Source: Pseudomonas sp. UBA1879 | GTDB taxonomy: Bacteria; Pseudomonadota; Gammaproteobacteria; Pseudomonadales; Pseudomonadaceae | Direction: 5' to 3' | NCBI RefSeq assembly: GCF_002338065.1 | Contig: NZ_DDHJ01000015.1 | Location: 1-64,000, forward strand | DNA: 64,000 nucleotides | In this document: positions 8,584-16,933 of the stretch, in pieces | Layout of the letters: each line of letters begins with the position of its first letter | Position numbering within the stretch: position 1 is the stretch's first letter | Made by a program: the position numbers and the translations under genes | Notes under the pieces: generated by a model | What the model saw: the letters and a program-made list of their open reading frames with translations, nothing else | What the model was told of the DNA's origin: nothing | Databases searched by the model: none

Positions 8584-8655
8584 GTCGTTTCTATCTTCGA
8601 GCCCTTGCCGCGCGCGCTGGAGCGGTTATGCTAGCCCTCCTGCCAAGGAGACATT

Positions 8656-10011
8656 ATGAGCTACGACTTCGACCTTTTCGTCATCGGTGCCGGTTCCGGG
8701 GGTGTGCGTGCCGCGCGTTTTTCTGCCGGTTTCGGCGCCCGTGTCGCGGTCGCCGAAAGCCGCTATCTGGGCGGCACCTGCGTCAACGTCGGTTGCGTAC
8801 CGAAAAAATTGCTGGTGTACGGCGCGCATTTTTCCGAGGACTTCGAGAATGCCAAGTCCTTCGGCTGGACCGTAGGAGCACCTGAATTCGACTGGGCTCA
8901 CCTGATTGCCAACAAGAATCAGGAAATCAGCCGGCTCAACGGCATCTATCGCAAGTTGCTGAATGACAGCGGCGTCACGCTGATGGAAGGTCATGCCCGA
9001 TTGCGCGGGCCTCATGAAGTCGAAATCAACGGCCAGGTGCATACCGCCGAGCACATCATGATCGCCACCGGCGGCTGGCCACAAATCCCGGATATTCCCG
9101 GTCGCGAGCACGCCATTACGTCCAACGAAGCGTTTTTCCTGAAGGAATTGCCGAAGCGGGTGGTGGTAGTCGGTGGCGGCTACATCGCAGTGGAATTCGC
9201 GTCCATCTTCAATGGCATGGGCAGCGACGTCACGCTGATGTACCGCGGCGAGCTGTTCCTGCGGGGTTTCGACGGCGGCGTACGGGAGCATTTGCGAGAC
9301 GAGTTGACCAAACACGGCATGACGCTGCGCTTCAACACGCAGATCGAGCAAATCGACAAACGCGCTGATGGTACCCTCGACCTGACCCTCAACGACGGCA
9401 CCCCCTTCAACACCGATTGCGTGTTCTACGCCACCGGGCGCCGCCCGATGCTCGACAACCTGGGCATGGAAACCGTTAACGTCGAACTCGATGACAAAGG
9501 CTTCATCAAGGTCGACGACAACTACCAGACCAGCGAGCCGTCGATCATCGCCATCGGTGACATCATCGGCCGCGTACAGCTCACGCCGGTCGCCCTCGCC
9601 GAGGGCATGGCTGTGGCGCGGCGGCTGTTCAAGCCGGAGCAATATCGTCCGGTCGATTATCGTCACATACCCACGGCCGTCTTCAGCTTGCCCAATATCG
9701 GCACTGTCGGGCTGACCGAGGAAGAAGCGAAAAAAGGCGGCTACGATGTGCAGATATTCGAGAGCCGTTTCCGTCCGATGAAGTTGACCCTGACCGACAA
9801 TCAGGAGCGCACGCTGATGAAGCTGGTGGTCGATGCCAAGACGGACCGCGTGCTGGGCTGCCACATGGTCGGGCCGGATGCTGGCGAGATCATTCAGAGC
9901 ATGGCGATCGCCATCAAGGCCGGCGCCACCAAGCAGATTTTCGACGACACCATAGGCGTGCACCCGACGGCCGCAGAAGAGTTCGTTACCATGCGCACCG
10001 TCACCCGCTAG
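8656..10011 (+). CDS. gor: Glutathione-disulfide reductase
   Basis: This 451-residue FAD/NADPH enzyme reduces oxidised glutathione in the cytosol. FAD-binding FVIGAGSGGVRAAR is at the N-terminus and the redox disulfide is in GGTCVNVGC (C42 and C47), with the KLLVYGAHF context of glutathione reductases rather than lipoamide dehydrogenases. The NAD(P) fold begins VVVGGGYIAVEFA, and the C-terminal catalytic dyad lies in GVHPTAAEE (H436, E441). AAGGAG precedes the ATG. It neighbours other redox-defence genes (ahpCF, gloA). Confidence 0.96.
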   Translation: MSYDFDLFVIGAGSGGVRAARFSAGFGARVAVAESRYLGGTCVNVGCVPKKLLVYGAHFSEDFENAKSFGWTVGAPEFDWAHLIANKNQEISRLNGIYRKLLNDSGVTLMEGHARLRGPHEVEINGQVHTAEHIMIATGGWPQIPDIPGREHAITSNEAFFLKELPKRVVVVGGGYIAVEFASIFNGMGSDVTLMYRGELFLRGFDGGVREHLRDELTKHGMTLRFNTQIEQIDKRADGTLDLTLNDGTPFNTDCVFYATGRRPMLDNLGMETVNVELDDKGFIKVDDNYQTSEPSIIAIGDIIGRVQLTPVALAEGMAVARRLFKPEQYRPVDYRHIPTAVFSLPNIGTVGLTEEEAKKGGYDVQIFESRFRPMKLTLTDNQERTLMKLVVDAKTDRVLGCHMVGPDAGEIIQSMAIAIKAGATKQIFDDTIGVHPTAAEEFVTMRTVTR

Positions 10012-10073
10012 TGTTTGATTCCCGGCCTCATGGATGAGGCACGGACCTGCAATCGTTGAAGGATGGACCCGTT

Positions 10074-11828
10074 TTGACCAGCAAGAGCTTTCCGGCATCC
10101 ATGCCCTTGAATCCTATCGCGCCTGACGGCAATGCCACTGATGACCAGAGCGCCGACGATCAGTTGCCGGCGGGGCCTGAGGCATTGCGCGAGAGCGAGC
10201 GCCAATTCCGCACCCTCGCCGACAACATGAGTCAGCTGGCGTGGATCGCCGATCCCGCCGGGAAAATCTATTGGTACAACGCCCGTTGGTACAGCTACAC
10301 GGGGACGTCCCATGAGGCGATGATGGCGCTGGGTTGGCGTTCGCTGCACCACCCGGACCATCTGGAGCGTGTGGACACGCGCATGCGTCGCTGTTTTGCC
10401 ACCGGCTCGATCTGGGAAGACACCTTTCCGCTGCGGGGCAAGGACGGACTGTATCGTTGGTTCCTGTGCCGTGCATTGCCCATTCGCAACGATCAGGGCG
10501 CGATCACCTACTGGCTGGGCACCAGCACCGATGTTACCGCTCAAGTCAGCGCCGAAGACGCGTTGCGTGAGCTCAACGAAAGCCTCGAACGTCGCGTGGC
10601 AGAGCGCACCCGTGAACTGGCCGAAATCAACGAGCGCTTGCAGGTGGAGATCGGCGAACGGGCGCAGGCCGAAGAGGCGTTGCGTCACGCTCAGAAAATG
10701 GACGCCATCGGCCAACTGACCGGTGGCATCGCCCATGACTTCAACAACATGCTGACCGGCGTGCTGGGCGCGCTGGACCTGATTCAGCGGCGTGTCGCGG
10801 CGGGGCGGGTGGCGGAAATCGACCGCTACATCGAAGCCGCCATGAGCTCGGCCAATCGCGCTGCCTCGTTGACTCATCGCCTGCTGGCGTTCGCCCGGCG
10901 GCAATCCCTCGACCCGCGCCCCGTGGACGTCAACCAGATGGTGGTGTCGATGGAGGAGTTGGTGCGTCGGACCGTGGGCGAGAGCATCGAGCTGGAGATC
11001 GACCTGAACAGCGCGCTCCACTTGACCAATACCGATGAGCACCAACTGGAAAACGCGCTGCTGAATCTGGTGATCAACGCCCGAGATGCCATGCCGGAAG
11101 GCGGTCGGCTGCTGATTCAGACCGAGGTCATTCACGTCGCCGTCTTCCAGGAGACGCTGACGCCGGGGGATTACGTGCGGCTCAGTGTGCAGGACACGGG
11201 CACCGGGATGTCCGCCGAGGTCATCGCCCGGGCGTTCGACCCTTTTTTCACCACCAAGCCGATCGGCCAGGGCACGGGCCTCGGGTTATCAATGGTGTAC
11301 GGCTTCATTAACCAGACGGGCGGCCATGTCCGGATCGACAGCGTAGAAGGCCGTGGCACGCGTATCGATCTGTATTTGCCCTGCCATTTCGAGTCCACCG
11401 GCAGGCAGTTGCCTGCAGCAGAAGATGCCGCCGCGCCACGGGCGGGGCAGGGCGAGCGGATCCTGGTGGTGGAAGACGAGCCCGACGTGCGGATGCTGGT
11501 GGTGGACGTACTGCGCGAGCTGGGCTACTTGGTGGACGTCGCCGCCGATGGGCCGTCTGCGTTGCCCTATTTGCAGGACCTGGGTCGGATCGATCTGCTG
11601 GTGACCGATGTGGGCTTGCCAGGCATGAACGGCAGGCAGCTGGCAGAGATTGCCCGCCAACATCGTCCCCACTTGCGGGTGCTGTTCATGACTGGCTATG
11701 CCCGCAATGCTCAAGTACGCAGCGACTTTCTGGAGCAGGGCATGGACATGCTGACCAAGCCCTTCAGCATCGATGACCTGGCGCAGCGGGTGCGCGTATT
11801 GATCGAGACTCCCGGCGAGGCGCCTTAG
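10074..11828 (+). CDS. Soluble hybrid sensor histidine kinase / response regulator
   Basis: The protein has about 584 residues and four parts: a PAS/PAC sensor (about 30-150), a coiled coil (about 160-205), a HisKA/HATPase kinase core with phospho-accepting H221 in GGIAHDFNN and the G2 loop GQGTGLGLSMVYGF, and a C-terminal receiver with phospho-acceptor D512 in VTDVGLPG. No membrane segment is present, so it should sense a cytosolic signal through PAS. The start is uncertain: TTG at 10074 has GAAGGA 10 bases upstream and is my choice; TTG at 10056 and ATG at 10101 are alternatives. No output regulator is adjacent, and the receiver lacks a DNA-binding domain, so its partner lies elsewhere. Confidence 0.88.
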   Translation: MTSKSFPASMPLNPIAPDGNATDDQSADDQLPAGPEALRESERQFRTLADNMSQLAWIADPAGKIYWYNARWYSYTGTSHEAMMALGWRSLHHPDHLERVDTRMRRCFATGSIWEDTFPLRGKDGLYRWFLCRALPIRNDQGAITYWLGTSTDVTAQVSAEDALRELNESLERRVAERTRELAEINERLQVEIGERAQAEEALRHAQKMDAIGQLTGGIAHDFNNMLTGVLGALDLIQRRVAAGRVAEIDRYIEAAMSSANRAASLTHRLLAFARRQSLDPRPVDVNQMVVSMEELVRRTVGESIELEIDLNSALHLTNTDEHQLENALLNLVINARDAMPEGGRLLIQTEVIHVAVFQETLTPGDYVRLSVQDTGTGMSAEVIARAFDPFFTTKPIGQGTGLGLSMVYGFINQTGGHVRIDSVEGRGTRIDLYLPCHFESTGRQLPAAEDAAAPRAGQGERILVVEDEPDVRMLVVDVLRELGYLVDVAADGPSALPYLQDLGRIDLLVTDVGLPGMNGRQLAEIARQHRPHLRVLFMTGYARNAQVRSDFLEQGMDMLTKPFSIDDLAQRVRVLIETPGEAP

Positions 11829-12541
11829 CCCTCCACCGCGTCCTGGGCATCGGCGCGGCCTGCGCGCAAGTTCTCCAGCGCGACCTCGGTTTTGATCAGA
11901 ATCAGCTCCAGCACGCGATTCTGTTGGTCGCGCTCGGTCAGCCGCTCCTGAATCTTCTCGGCTTCGTTCAGCGCGTTCTGCAAACGTTCCTGCAGCAGCG
12001 CGCATTGCGTGTGGGCCTGCAGATGTTGCGCCTTGAGGGCATCGATCTGTCCATCTTTGTCTTGCAGCCGAGCGGCGCTGTCGTGGGCTGCCTGAGTCAG
12101 TTGTGCGTTCTTTCGCTGCTCGGCATGCAGGTCTTTCTGGGTTGCCAGCAATGTCGCGGTCTGAGTACCCAGTTTGGTGGTCTGCGCGGCGTGACGCTCG
12201 ATCAGGTCGTTCAAACGACGTTCGACGCTGGCCATCGCGTCCTCCATCGTTTTTTTCTCGGCGTCGAGTCGGGCCTGGGCTTCGTCGATCTGTTCCTGCG
12301 CCTGCTCCCTCAATCGCCGTGCTAGCCGAGCCACCAGACCGTTCAACTCATCGTCGACAGGTGTCACAGGCGTTTCGGGGCTCGGACTGTCCAACTCGCG
12401 CATCAGCCGATGGATGGTGGACTTGGAGCCGGTATTGCCCATTTCGATACGTATCGCGTCGATGCTCGGATTTTCACCGCGGGCGATGATCGCCGCGCGT
12501 GCAGCCTGTACATCTGCCTTGTTTATCCCGCTGCGGGCCAT
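11825..12541 (-). CDS. KfrA-like DNA-binding coiled-coil protein
   Basis: This 238-residue protein has an N-terminal KfrA_N-type helix-turn-helix (MARSGINKADVQAARAAIIARGENPSIDAIRIEMG followed by GSKSTIHRLMREL, about 1-50) and a long, nearly continuous coiled coil (about 70-225, rich in A, Q, E and L). KfrA proteins were first described on IncP plasmids as autorepressors with a filamentous tail, and chromosomal relatives exist in Pseudomonas. No plasmid genes surround it here. Two direct copies of TACGTACC lie just upstream of its start and could be the autoregulatory operator. Its stop overlaps the end of the convergent hybrid kinase by 4 bases. Confidence 0.85.
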   Translation of the reverse strand: MARSGINKADVQAARAAIIARGENPSIDAIRIEMGNTGSKSTIHRLMRELDSPSPETPVTPVDDELNGLVARLARRLREQAQEQIDEAQARLDAEKKTMEDAMASVERRLNDLIERHAAQTTKLGTQTATLLATQKDLHAEQRKNAQLTQAAHDSAARLQDKDGQIDALKAQHLQAHTQCALLQERLQNALNEAEKIQERLTERDQQNRVLELILIKTEVALENLRAGRADAQDAVEG

Positions 12542-12567
12542 GCGAGCTCCTGAAAAAATGGAACGGA

Positions 12568-12589
12568 TACGTACCGCCTGTTACGTACC
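12568..12589. promoter_or_regulatory. Candidate operator: two TACGTACC direct repeats upstream of the KfrA-like gene
   Basis: TACGTACC occurs at 12568-12575 and again at 12582-12589, 14 bases centre to centre, starting 27 bases before the KfrA-like start. Each copy contains the palindrome TACGTA. KfrA family proteins bind repeated sites in their own promoters, so autoregulation is a reasonable inference; no binding data are available. Confidence 0.5.
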
Positions 12590-12728
12590 ATCAAAGCCGC
12601 GGGAGTTTGCCTGAGTTTATGAGGGTTGTCTGCGGCGGGTTGAACATCGATGGGTGAACTGAGTAGGCTGGGCGCGAATTCGGGCGTGGAGACGTCGCCA
12701 AGCTGTCACTGATTTCTTCTATGTAGAG

Positions 12729-12760
12729 TGTCAGTTCATAGCGAAAACAAATGACTGACA
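12729..12760. promoter_or_regulatory. Inverted repeat TGTCAGT..ACTGACA upstream of ahpC
   Basis: TGTCAGT (12729-12735) and ACTGACA (12754-12760) are perfect reverse complements 18 bases apart, and the match extends to CAT/ATG with a one-base bulge. It lies about 100 bases before the ahpC start, so it could be an operator or a leader hairpin. The cognate regulator is unknown. Confidence 0.45.
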
Positions 12761-12859
12761 TGAGGTTTGCCAATGAGCCCTGCTCGGTGATTGTGCGTAA
12801 GATCCTCCCCATCGAATTTAAATGCATTCTTTCTACAAACCCCTAAGGAGATTCACCCG

Positions 12860-13423
12860 ATGCCTATCATTAACAGCCAAGTAAAACCGTTCAAAGCTAC
12901 TGCTTTCAAAAACGGCGCTTTCGTTGAAGTTTCGGATGCTGACCTGAAAGGCAAATGGTCTGTGGTGTTCTTCTACCCAGCCGACTTCACTTTCGTCTGC
13001 CCGACTGAGCTGGAAGACCTGGCTGACAACTACGACGCCTTCCAGAAACTGGGCGTTGAGATCTACTCCGTGTCCACTGACACTCACTTTGCTCATGCTG
13101 CCTGGCACAACACCTCGCCAGCCATCGGCAAAATCCAGTACACCATGATTGGTGACCCAACCCTGACCATCTCCCGTAACTTCGACGTGCTGATCGAAGA
13201 AGCTGGCCTGGCTGACCGCGGTACATTCGTGATCAACCCAGAAGGTCAGATCAAAATCGTTGAACTGAACGACGGCGGTGTTGGCCGTGACGCTTCCGAG
13301 CTGCTGCGCAAAATCAAAGCGGCTCAATACGTTGCTGCTCACCCGGGCGAAGTGTGCCCAGCCAAGTGGCAAGAAGGCGAGGCTACCCTGGCGCCTTCCC
13401 TGGACCTGGTCGGCAAGATCTAA
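12860..13423 (+). CDS. ahpC: Alkyl hydroperoxide reductase, peroxiredoxin subunit
   Basis: This 187-residue typical 2-Cys peroxiredoxin reduces H2O2, organic peroxides and peroxynitrite in the cytosol. The peroxidatic Cys is C47 in ADFTFVCPTE and the resolving Cys is C166 in HPGEVCPAKW. I start at MPIINSQ because AAGGAG lies 10 bases upstream; the frame runs 23 codons further upstream without a signal. AhpF, encoded downstream, reduces its disulfide. The codon choice is strongly biased (many CTG, GAA, AAA, GCT), as expected for a highly expressed gene. Confidence 0.98.
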   Translation: MPIINSQVKPFKATAFKNGAFVEVSDADLKGKWSVVFFYPADFTFVCPTELEDLADNYDAFQKLGVEIYSVSTDTHFAHAAWHNTSPAIGKIQYTMIGDPTLTISRNFDVLIEEAGLADRGTFVINPEGQIKIVELNDGGVGRDASELLRKIKAAQYVAAHPGEVCPAKWQEGEATLAPSLDLVGKI

Positions 13424-13440
13424 GTCCTCATGTCAGGACT

Positions 13441-13517
13441 GGGGGCGATGAGCCCATAAGCACGTAAACCGCATCGCCCCCAAAAAACGCCCGGGCGGTC
13501 AACGCCTGGGCGTTTTT
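13441..13517 (+). terminator. Double hairpin between ahpC and ahpF
   Basis: Two structures stand back to back. GGGGGCGATG (13441-13450) pairs perfectly with CATCGCCCCC (13472-13481). Then AAAAACGCCC (13483-13492) pairs with GGGCGTTTTT (13508-13517), with an inner GGCG/CGCC pairing, ending in five T residues. The second is a classic rho-independent terminator. It implies that ahpC is made in excess over ahpF by partial termination, or that ahpF has its own promoter in the remaining 50 bases. Confidence 0.85.
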
Positions 13518-13569
13518 ATTTCAAGCACTGCAGTTCAGACCCTGAATGCCAAGAAAAGGAAGCCGAATC

Positions 13570-15132
13570 ATGTTGGACGCCAATCTTAAAGCTCAATTGA
13601 AATCGTACCTGGAGCGGATCACTCGCCCAATCGAGATCGTCGCGTCCCTCGATGACGGCGCAAAATCCCAGGAAATGCTGGCCCTGCTGAACGACATCGT
13701 CAGCAGCTCCCACCAGATCACCCTCGACACCAACGGCACCGATGCCCGCACGCCATCCTTCGCCCTGAACAGCCCGGGTCAGGACATCAAGTTGCGCTTT
13801 GCCGGTCTGCCAATGGGTCACGAATTCACCTCGCTGGTGCTGGCGCTCCTGCAAGTCGGCGGCTACCCGTCCAAAGCCACCGAGGACACCCTCGAGCAGG
13901 CGCGTTCCCTGACCGGTGAGTTCAAGTTTGAGACCTACTTTTCGCTGACCTGCCAAAACTGCCCTGACGTGGTCCAGGCGCTGAACCTGTTGGCCGTGCT
14001 CAATCCGAACGTGCAGCATGTCGCCATCGAGGGCGGTCTGTTCCAGCAGGAAGTCACCGATCGTCAAATCATGTCGGTGCCGAGCATCTACCTGAACGGC
14101 GAGTTGTTCGCTCAAGGTCGCATGAATCTGGAAGAAATTCTGGCGAAGATCGATACCAGCGCCGGTGATCGCCAGGCTGAGAAACTGAACGCCAAAGAAG
14201 CCTTCGACGTCCTCGTGGTAGGCGGTGGCCCTGCAGGCTCCGCAGCGGCGATCTATGCAGCGCGTAAAGGCATTCGCACCGGTGTCGCAGCTGAGCGTTT
14301 CGGCGGTCAGGTGCTGGACACCATGGCGATCGAAAACTTTATCTCGGTGCAGCACACCGAAGGCCCGAAACTGGCCGTCGCCCTGGAAGAGCACGTCAAG
14401 GAATACGAAGTCGACATCATGAACCTGCAACGCGGCGATCAGCTGCTTCCGGGCAAAGATGGCGCGCTGCACCAGGTCAAGTTCGCCAGTGGTGGCGTGC
14501 TGAAGGCCAAGACCGTGATTCTGGCGACCGGTGCCCGCTGGCGCGAAATGAACGTCCCCGGCGAGCAGCAATACCGCAACAAAGGCGTGGCGTACTGCCC
14601 GCATTGCGACGGCCCGTTGTTCAAAGGCAAGCGCGTGGCGGTCATCGGTGGCGGCAACTCCGGCGTCGAAGCGGCGATTGACCTGGCCGGGATCGTGTCC
14701 CACGTGACCCTGCTGGAATTCGACAGCTCGCTGCGTGCCGATGCCGTGTTGCAGCGCAAGCTGCACAGCTTGCCGAACGTCACCGTGCTGACCAGTGCTT
14801 TGACCAGCGAAGTGACCGGCGACGGACAGAAAGTCAACGGCCTGCGCTACAAGAACCGCATCACCGGCGAAGAGATCAATGTCGAGCTGGAAGGGATCTT
14901 CGTGCAGATCGGTTTGCTGCCGAACACGGAATGGCTCAAAGGCACCATCGAGTTGTCGCCTCGTGGCGAGATCTTGATCGACAACCGTGGCGAGACCTCG
15001 ATTCCGGGCATCTTTGCAGCGGGCGACGTCACCACTGTGCCGTACAAGCAGATCGTGATTGCGGTGGGCGAGGGCGCCAAGGCCTCGCTGAGCGCCTTCG
15101 ATCACCTGATCCGCACCAGCGCTCCGGCGTGA
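13570..15132 (+). CDS. ahpF: Alkyl hydroperoxide reductase, flavoprotein subunit F
   Basis: This 520-residue FAD disulfide reductase passes electrons from NADH to AhpC. The N-terminal double thioredoxin-fold domain carries the disulfide C128-Q-N-C131 (SLTCQNCPDVV). The C-terminal thioredoxin-reductase-like part has the FAD motif VVGGGPAGSAAA near residue 220, the redox pair in AYCPHCDGP near 345, the NAD-binding VIGGGNSGVEAA and the GIFAAGDVTTVPYKQ FAD signature near the end. AGGAAG precedes the ATG at 13570. It follows ahpC through a terminator-like double hairpin and is followed by its own terminator. Confidence 0.98.
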   Translation: MLDANLKAQLKSYLERITRPIEIVASLDDGAKSQEMLALLNDIVSSSHQITLDTNGTDARTPSFALNSPGQDIKLRFAGLPMGHEFTSLVLALLQVGGYPSKATEDTLEQARSLTGEFKFETYFSLTCQNCPDVVQALNLLAVLNPNVQHVAIEGGLFQQEVTDRQIMSVPSIYLNGELFAQGRMNLEEILAKIDTSAGDRQAEKLNAKEAFDVLVVGGGPAGSAAAIYAARKGIRTGVAAERFGGQVLDTMAIENFISVQHTEGPKLAVALEEHVKEYEVDIMNLQRGDQLLPGKDGALHQVKFASGGVLKAKTVILATGARWREMNVPGEQQYRNKGVAYCPHCDGPLFKGKRVAVIGGGNSGVEAAIDLAGIVSHVTLLEFDSSLRADAVLQRKLHSLPNVTVLTSALTSEVTGDGQKVNGLRYKNRITGEEINVELEGIFVQIGLLPNTEWLKGTIELSPRGEILIDNRGETSIPGIFAAGDVTTVPYKQIVIAVGEGAKASLSAFDHLIRTSAPA

Positions 15133-15160
15133 CATTGCGCTGAGTCAGCGTCAGAAATGA

Positions 15161-15190
15161 AAAAACCTCATGAGCGATCATGAGGTTTTT
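15161..15190. terminator. Bidirectional rho-independent terminator after ahpF
   Basis: AAAAACCTCATGA and TCATGAGGTTTTT form a perfect 13-bp stem around GCGA, with A-runs before and T-runs after. It lies 28 bases after the ahpF stop and also suits the convergent gloA transcript. Confidence 0.92.
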
Positions 15191-15261
15191 TTCGTTTCAG
15201 ACCTGTCGATGACCTTGCGGGAGCCGCTCCTACGGTCAGTGTCAGCCCCAGCGTTTCTGTT

Positions 15262-15789
15262 TTACTCGGCCACCGGCGTCGGCTGAATGATCTCGACCCA
15301 ATAACCATCCGGGTCTTTGATGAAGGCCAGGCTTTTCATGCGGCCATCGGTCAGGCGTTTCTGGAAGTCGACGCCCAGTGCCTCGAAACGCGCACACGCG
15401 GCGTGGACGTCAGGCACGGAGACGCAGATGTGGCCAAAGCCACGAGGGTCGGCGTTGCCATTGTGGTAAGCAAACGCCGGGTCTTTTTCAGTGCCGTGGT
15501 TGTGGGTCAGTTCCAGGATGCCCGGGATGCCTTTCATCCAGACGTTGCGCGCGGCGTCGTCTTCGGGGATCTGTGCTTTGTCGACCAGCGCGAGAAAGTA
15601 CAAGCTGAATTCGGCTTCAGGAAAATCGCGTTTTTCCACCAGGCTGAATCCCAGGACACGGGTGTAGAAATCCAGCGACGCGGTGATGTCCTTGACTCGC
15701 AACATGGTGTGGTTGAACACGAATTTCGCGGTGGCGGCGTCCGGCTGGGCGGTGACGCCCGGGAAGGTGTTCAGTGCATGCAGACTCAT
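15262..15789 (-). CDS. gloA: Lactoylglutathione lyase (glyoxalase I)
   Basis: This 175-residue metalloenzyme converts the methylglyoxal-glutathione hemithioacetal to S-lactoylglutathione. It has two vicinal-oxygen-chelate repeats; likely metal ligands are His in FVFNHTMLRV, Glu in GILELTHNHG, His in GFGHICVSV and Glu in GYWVEIIQP. The length and the insertion DKAQIPEDDAARNVWMKG resemble the longer Zn-type (eukaryote/P. putida-like) form rather than the 135-residue Ni-type of E. coli; Pseudomonas often has both. It needs glutathione, consistent with gor nearby. Confidence 0.96.
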   Translation of the reverse strand: MSLHALNTFPGVTAQPDAATAKFVFNHTMLRVKDITASLDFYTRVLGFSLVEKRDFPEAEFSLYFLALVDKAQIPEDDAARNVWMKGIPGILELTHNHGTEKDPAFAYHNGNADPRGFGHICVSVPDVHAACARFEALGVDFQKRLTDGRMKSLAFIKDPDGYWVEIIQPTPVAE

Positions 15790-15937
15790 GGTGACTCCGA
15801 GTGATCCTGTAAATGTTGCGCAATGATACGGGACATGATGGCTGAGCCATACCTCAACGTGCAGGAACCGCGTGGCAGGCCTTGTCGCCGTGTTGTCTGT
15901 GGCTCACACTTTGCGGCTCGACGTTCAGGTATCTCCC

Positions 15938-16489
15938 ATGCTCTCCACGTTTCGTACGTTTGCTTTGACCGGCGTGTGCCTGGTCTCGGGCGGCCATGCT
16001 GCACTGGCAGCCGACGCGATGATCGTCTGGCCCAGTGACTGGGAAGTCGAAGCATTGCCGCCGTCCGATTCCGATCCCGACCGGCCATCGGTTCAGATCC
16101 GGCAAAGGGCGGTGAAGAATGATGACAATGGTGACCCGGCCATGGTCGTTGAGCTGACCCAGACTCGCTTGCAGCCAGGGCATGACGTCAACGTGGAAGG
16201 GGTCCTGCTGGAAATGCGCAAAGCGGTTCAGGTGAATTTCGTGCGCGGCGGCTTTCAAAGCGTGTGTACGAAAATGAAGGACAGCACGCTGAGCGAAGTG
16301 CCCGCCAAGGAAACCACGTGCACGATCACTCAGAACGGCGCGCATGTCATGACCCAGACGCTGGTAGCAGCGGCCAGTAAAGACAGGGCATGGTCGTTGT
16401 CTTACGCGGGCTCGGCCGATGGCTATGCCGCGAACAAGGAGGAAGTGTTACGAATCAGGGACAGCCTGCGGCTGAACGCAGTGCCCTGA
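15938..16489 (+). CDS. Exported protein, probably DUF4946 family (183 aa)
   Basis: The product begins MLSTFRTFALTGVCLVSGGHAALAADAM, a standard Sec signal with cleavage near ALAA-DAM, so the mature protein of about 157 residues is periplasmic. The mature part includes IVWPSDWEVEALP, QIRQRAVKNDDNGDPAMVVELTQT and a pair of cysteines likely disulfide-linked (SVCTKM and ETTCTI). I associate this pattern with DUF4946, a family largely confined to Pseudomonas and of unknown function; the assignment is from memory. The frame opens 22 codons earlier, but the signal peptide supports the ATG at 15938. Confidence 0.78.
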   Translation: MLSTFRTFALTGVCLVSGGHAALAADAMIVWPSDWEVEALPPSDSDPDRPSVQIRQRAVKNDDNGDPAMVVELTQTRLQPGHDVNVEGVLLEMRKAVQVNFVRGGFQSVCTKMKDSTLSEVPAKETTCTITQNGAHVMTQTLVAAASKDRAWSLSYAGSADGYAANKEEVLRIRDSLRLNAVP

Positions 16490-16933
16490 TCACAGGGTGC
16501 ATGAACGGCGGGCATAAAGAAGCCCGCCGAAGCGGGCATGGGGCGCTAATCCTTTAGCAGCCTCCATCCTCTAGGTGTCGGTGTGAAAAAAACGTGAAGA
16601 AGTTTGCAGCCGGTCGGCGAGTGCCGGTGCATGGGCACCTGAAGGGAAGCCGGATCAACATCTAATTTTAGGCCTACTATCAATCCGGGTAATAATACCT
16701 ACTCATTACCGCTTTGTATTAATAGTGCCGTGCGAGTACAGCGAAAGTCATTGCGCCGCAATCAGACAACTCCTTTGGCCCGCCCTGGCGATATACATTC
16801 TGTTCAGCGAGGCGACAGGTTTGGGGTTAACGGCGGGGTGATGGGAAAGATCTTTATCATTATCAAATCGGCTTATAAACAAGCCCCTGATGAGGGGCTT
16901 GTTTATAAGGTTCCGCGCGCCAGGGTCTGGCAA
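16490..16933. other. Intergenic region between the DUF4946-like gene and the MvaU-like gene
   Basis: This 444-base gap holds no gene I can support. GCCCGC CGAA GCGGGC at 16522-16537 is a short hairpin 33 bases after the upstream stop but lacks a T-run on the plus strand. The middle (16640-16860) is unusually A+T-rich for this genome (for example ATCTAATTTTAGGCC, TTGTATTAATAG and TTTATCATTATC), which could be a target for MvaT/MvaU silencing or an unannotated RNA. The right end is the strong terminator of the MvaU-like gene. Confidence 0.5.
16872..16909 (-). terminator. Strong terminator of the MvaU-like gene
   Basis: CTTATAAACAAGCCCCT and AGGGGCTTGTTTATAAG form a perfect 17-bp stem around GATG. 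It lies 25 bases beyond the stop of the minus-strand nucleoid-protein gene. The A/T-rich stem foot supplies the U-tract. Confidence 0.9.

Larger units (their letters stand above)
12542..12859. other. Divergent intergenic region KfrA-like / ahpC
   Basis: This 318-base gap separates divergent genes and contains no convincing coding frame. It holds the TACGTACC repeats near the KfrA-like gene, an inverted repeat at 12729-12760 and the ahpC leader with AAGGAG before the ATG. I looked for the four-part OxyR pattern (ATAG/CTAT at 7-base spacing) and found only one ATAG half-site at 12738, so OxyR control is not shown by the sequence. Confidence 0.6.

Noticed and set aside
12591..12827. A 78-codon minus-strand frame upstream of ahpC
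   Set aside because: It covers the divergent promoter region, lacks a ribosome-binding site and has no recognisable pattern.
12700..12859. OxyR site upstream of ahpC
   Set aside because: Only one ATAG half-site (12738-12741) fits; the other three quarter-sites of the ATAG/CTAT pattern at 7-base spacing are missing.
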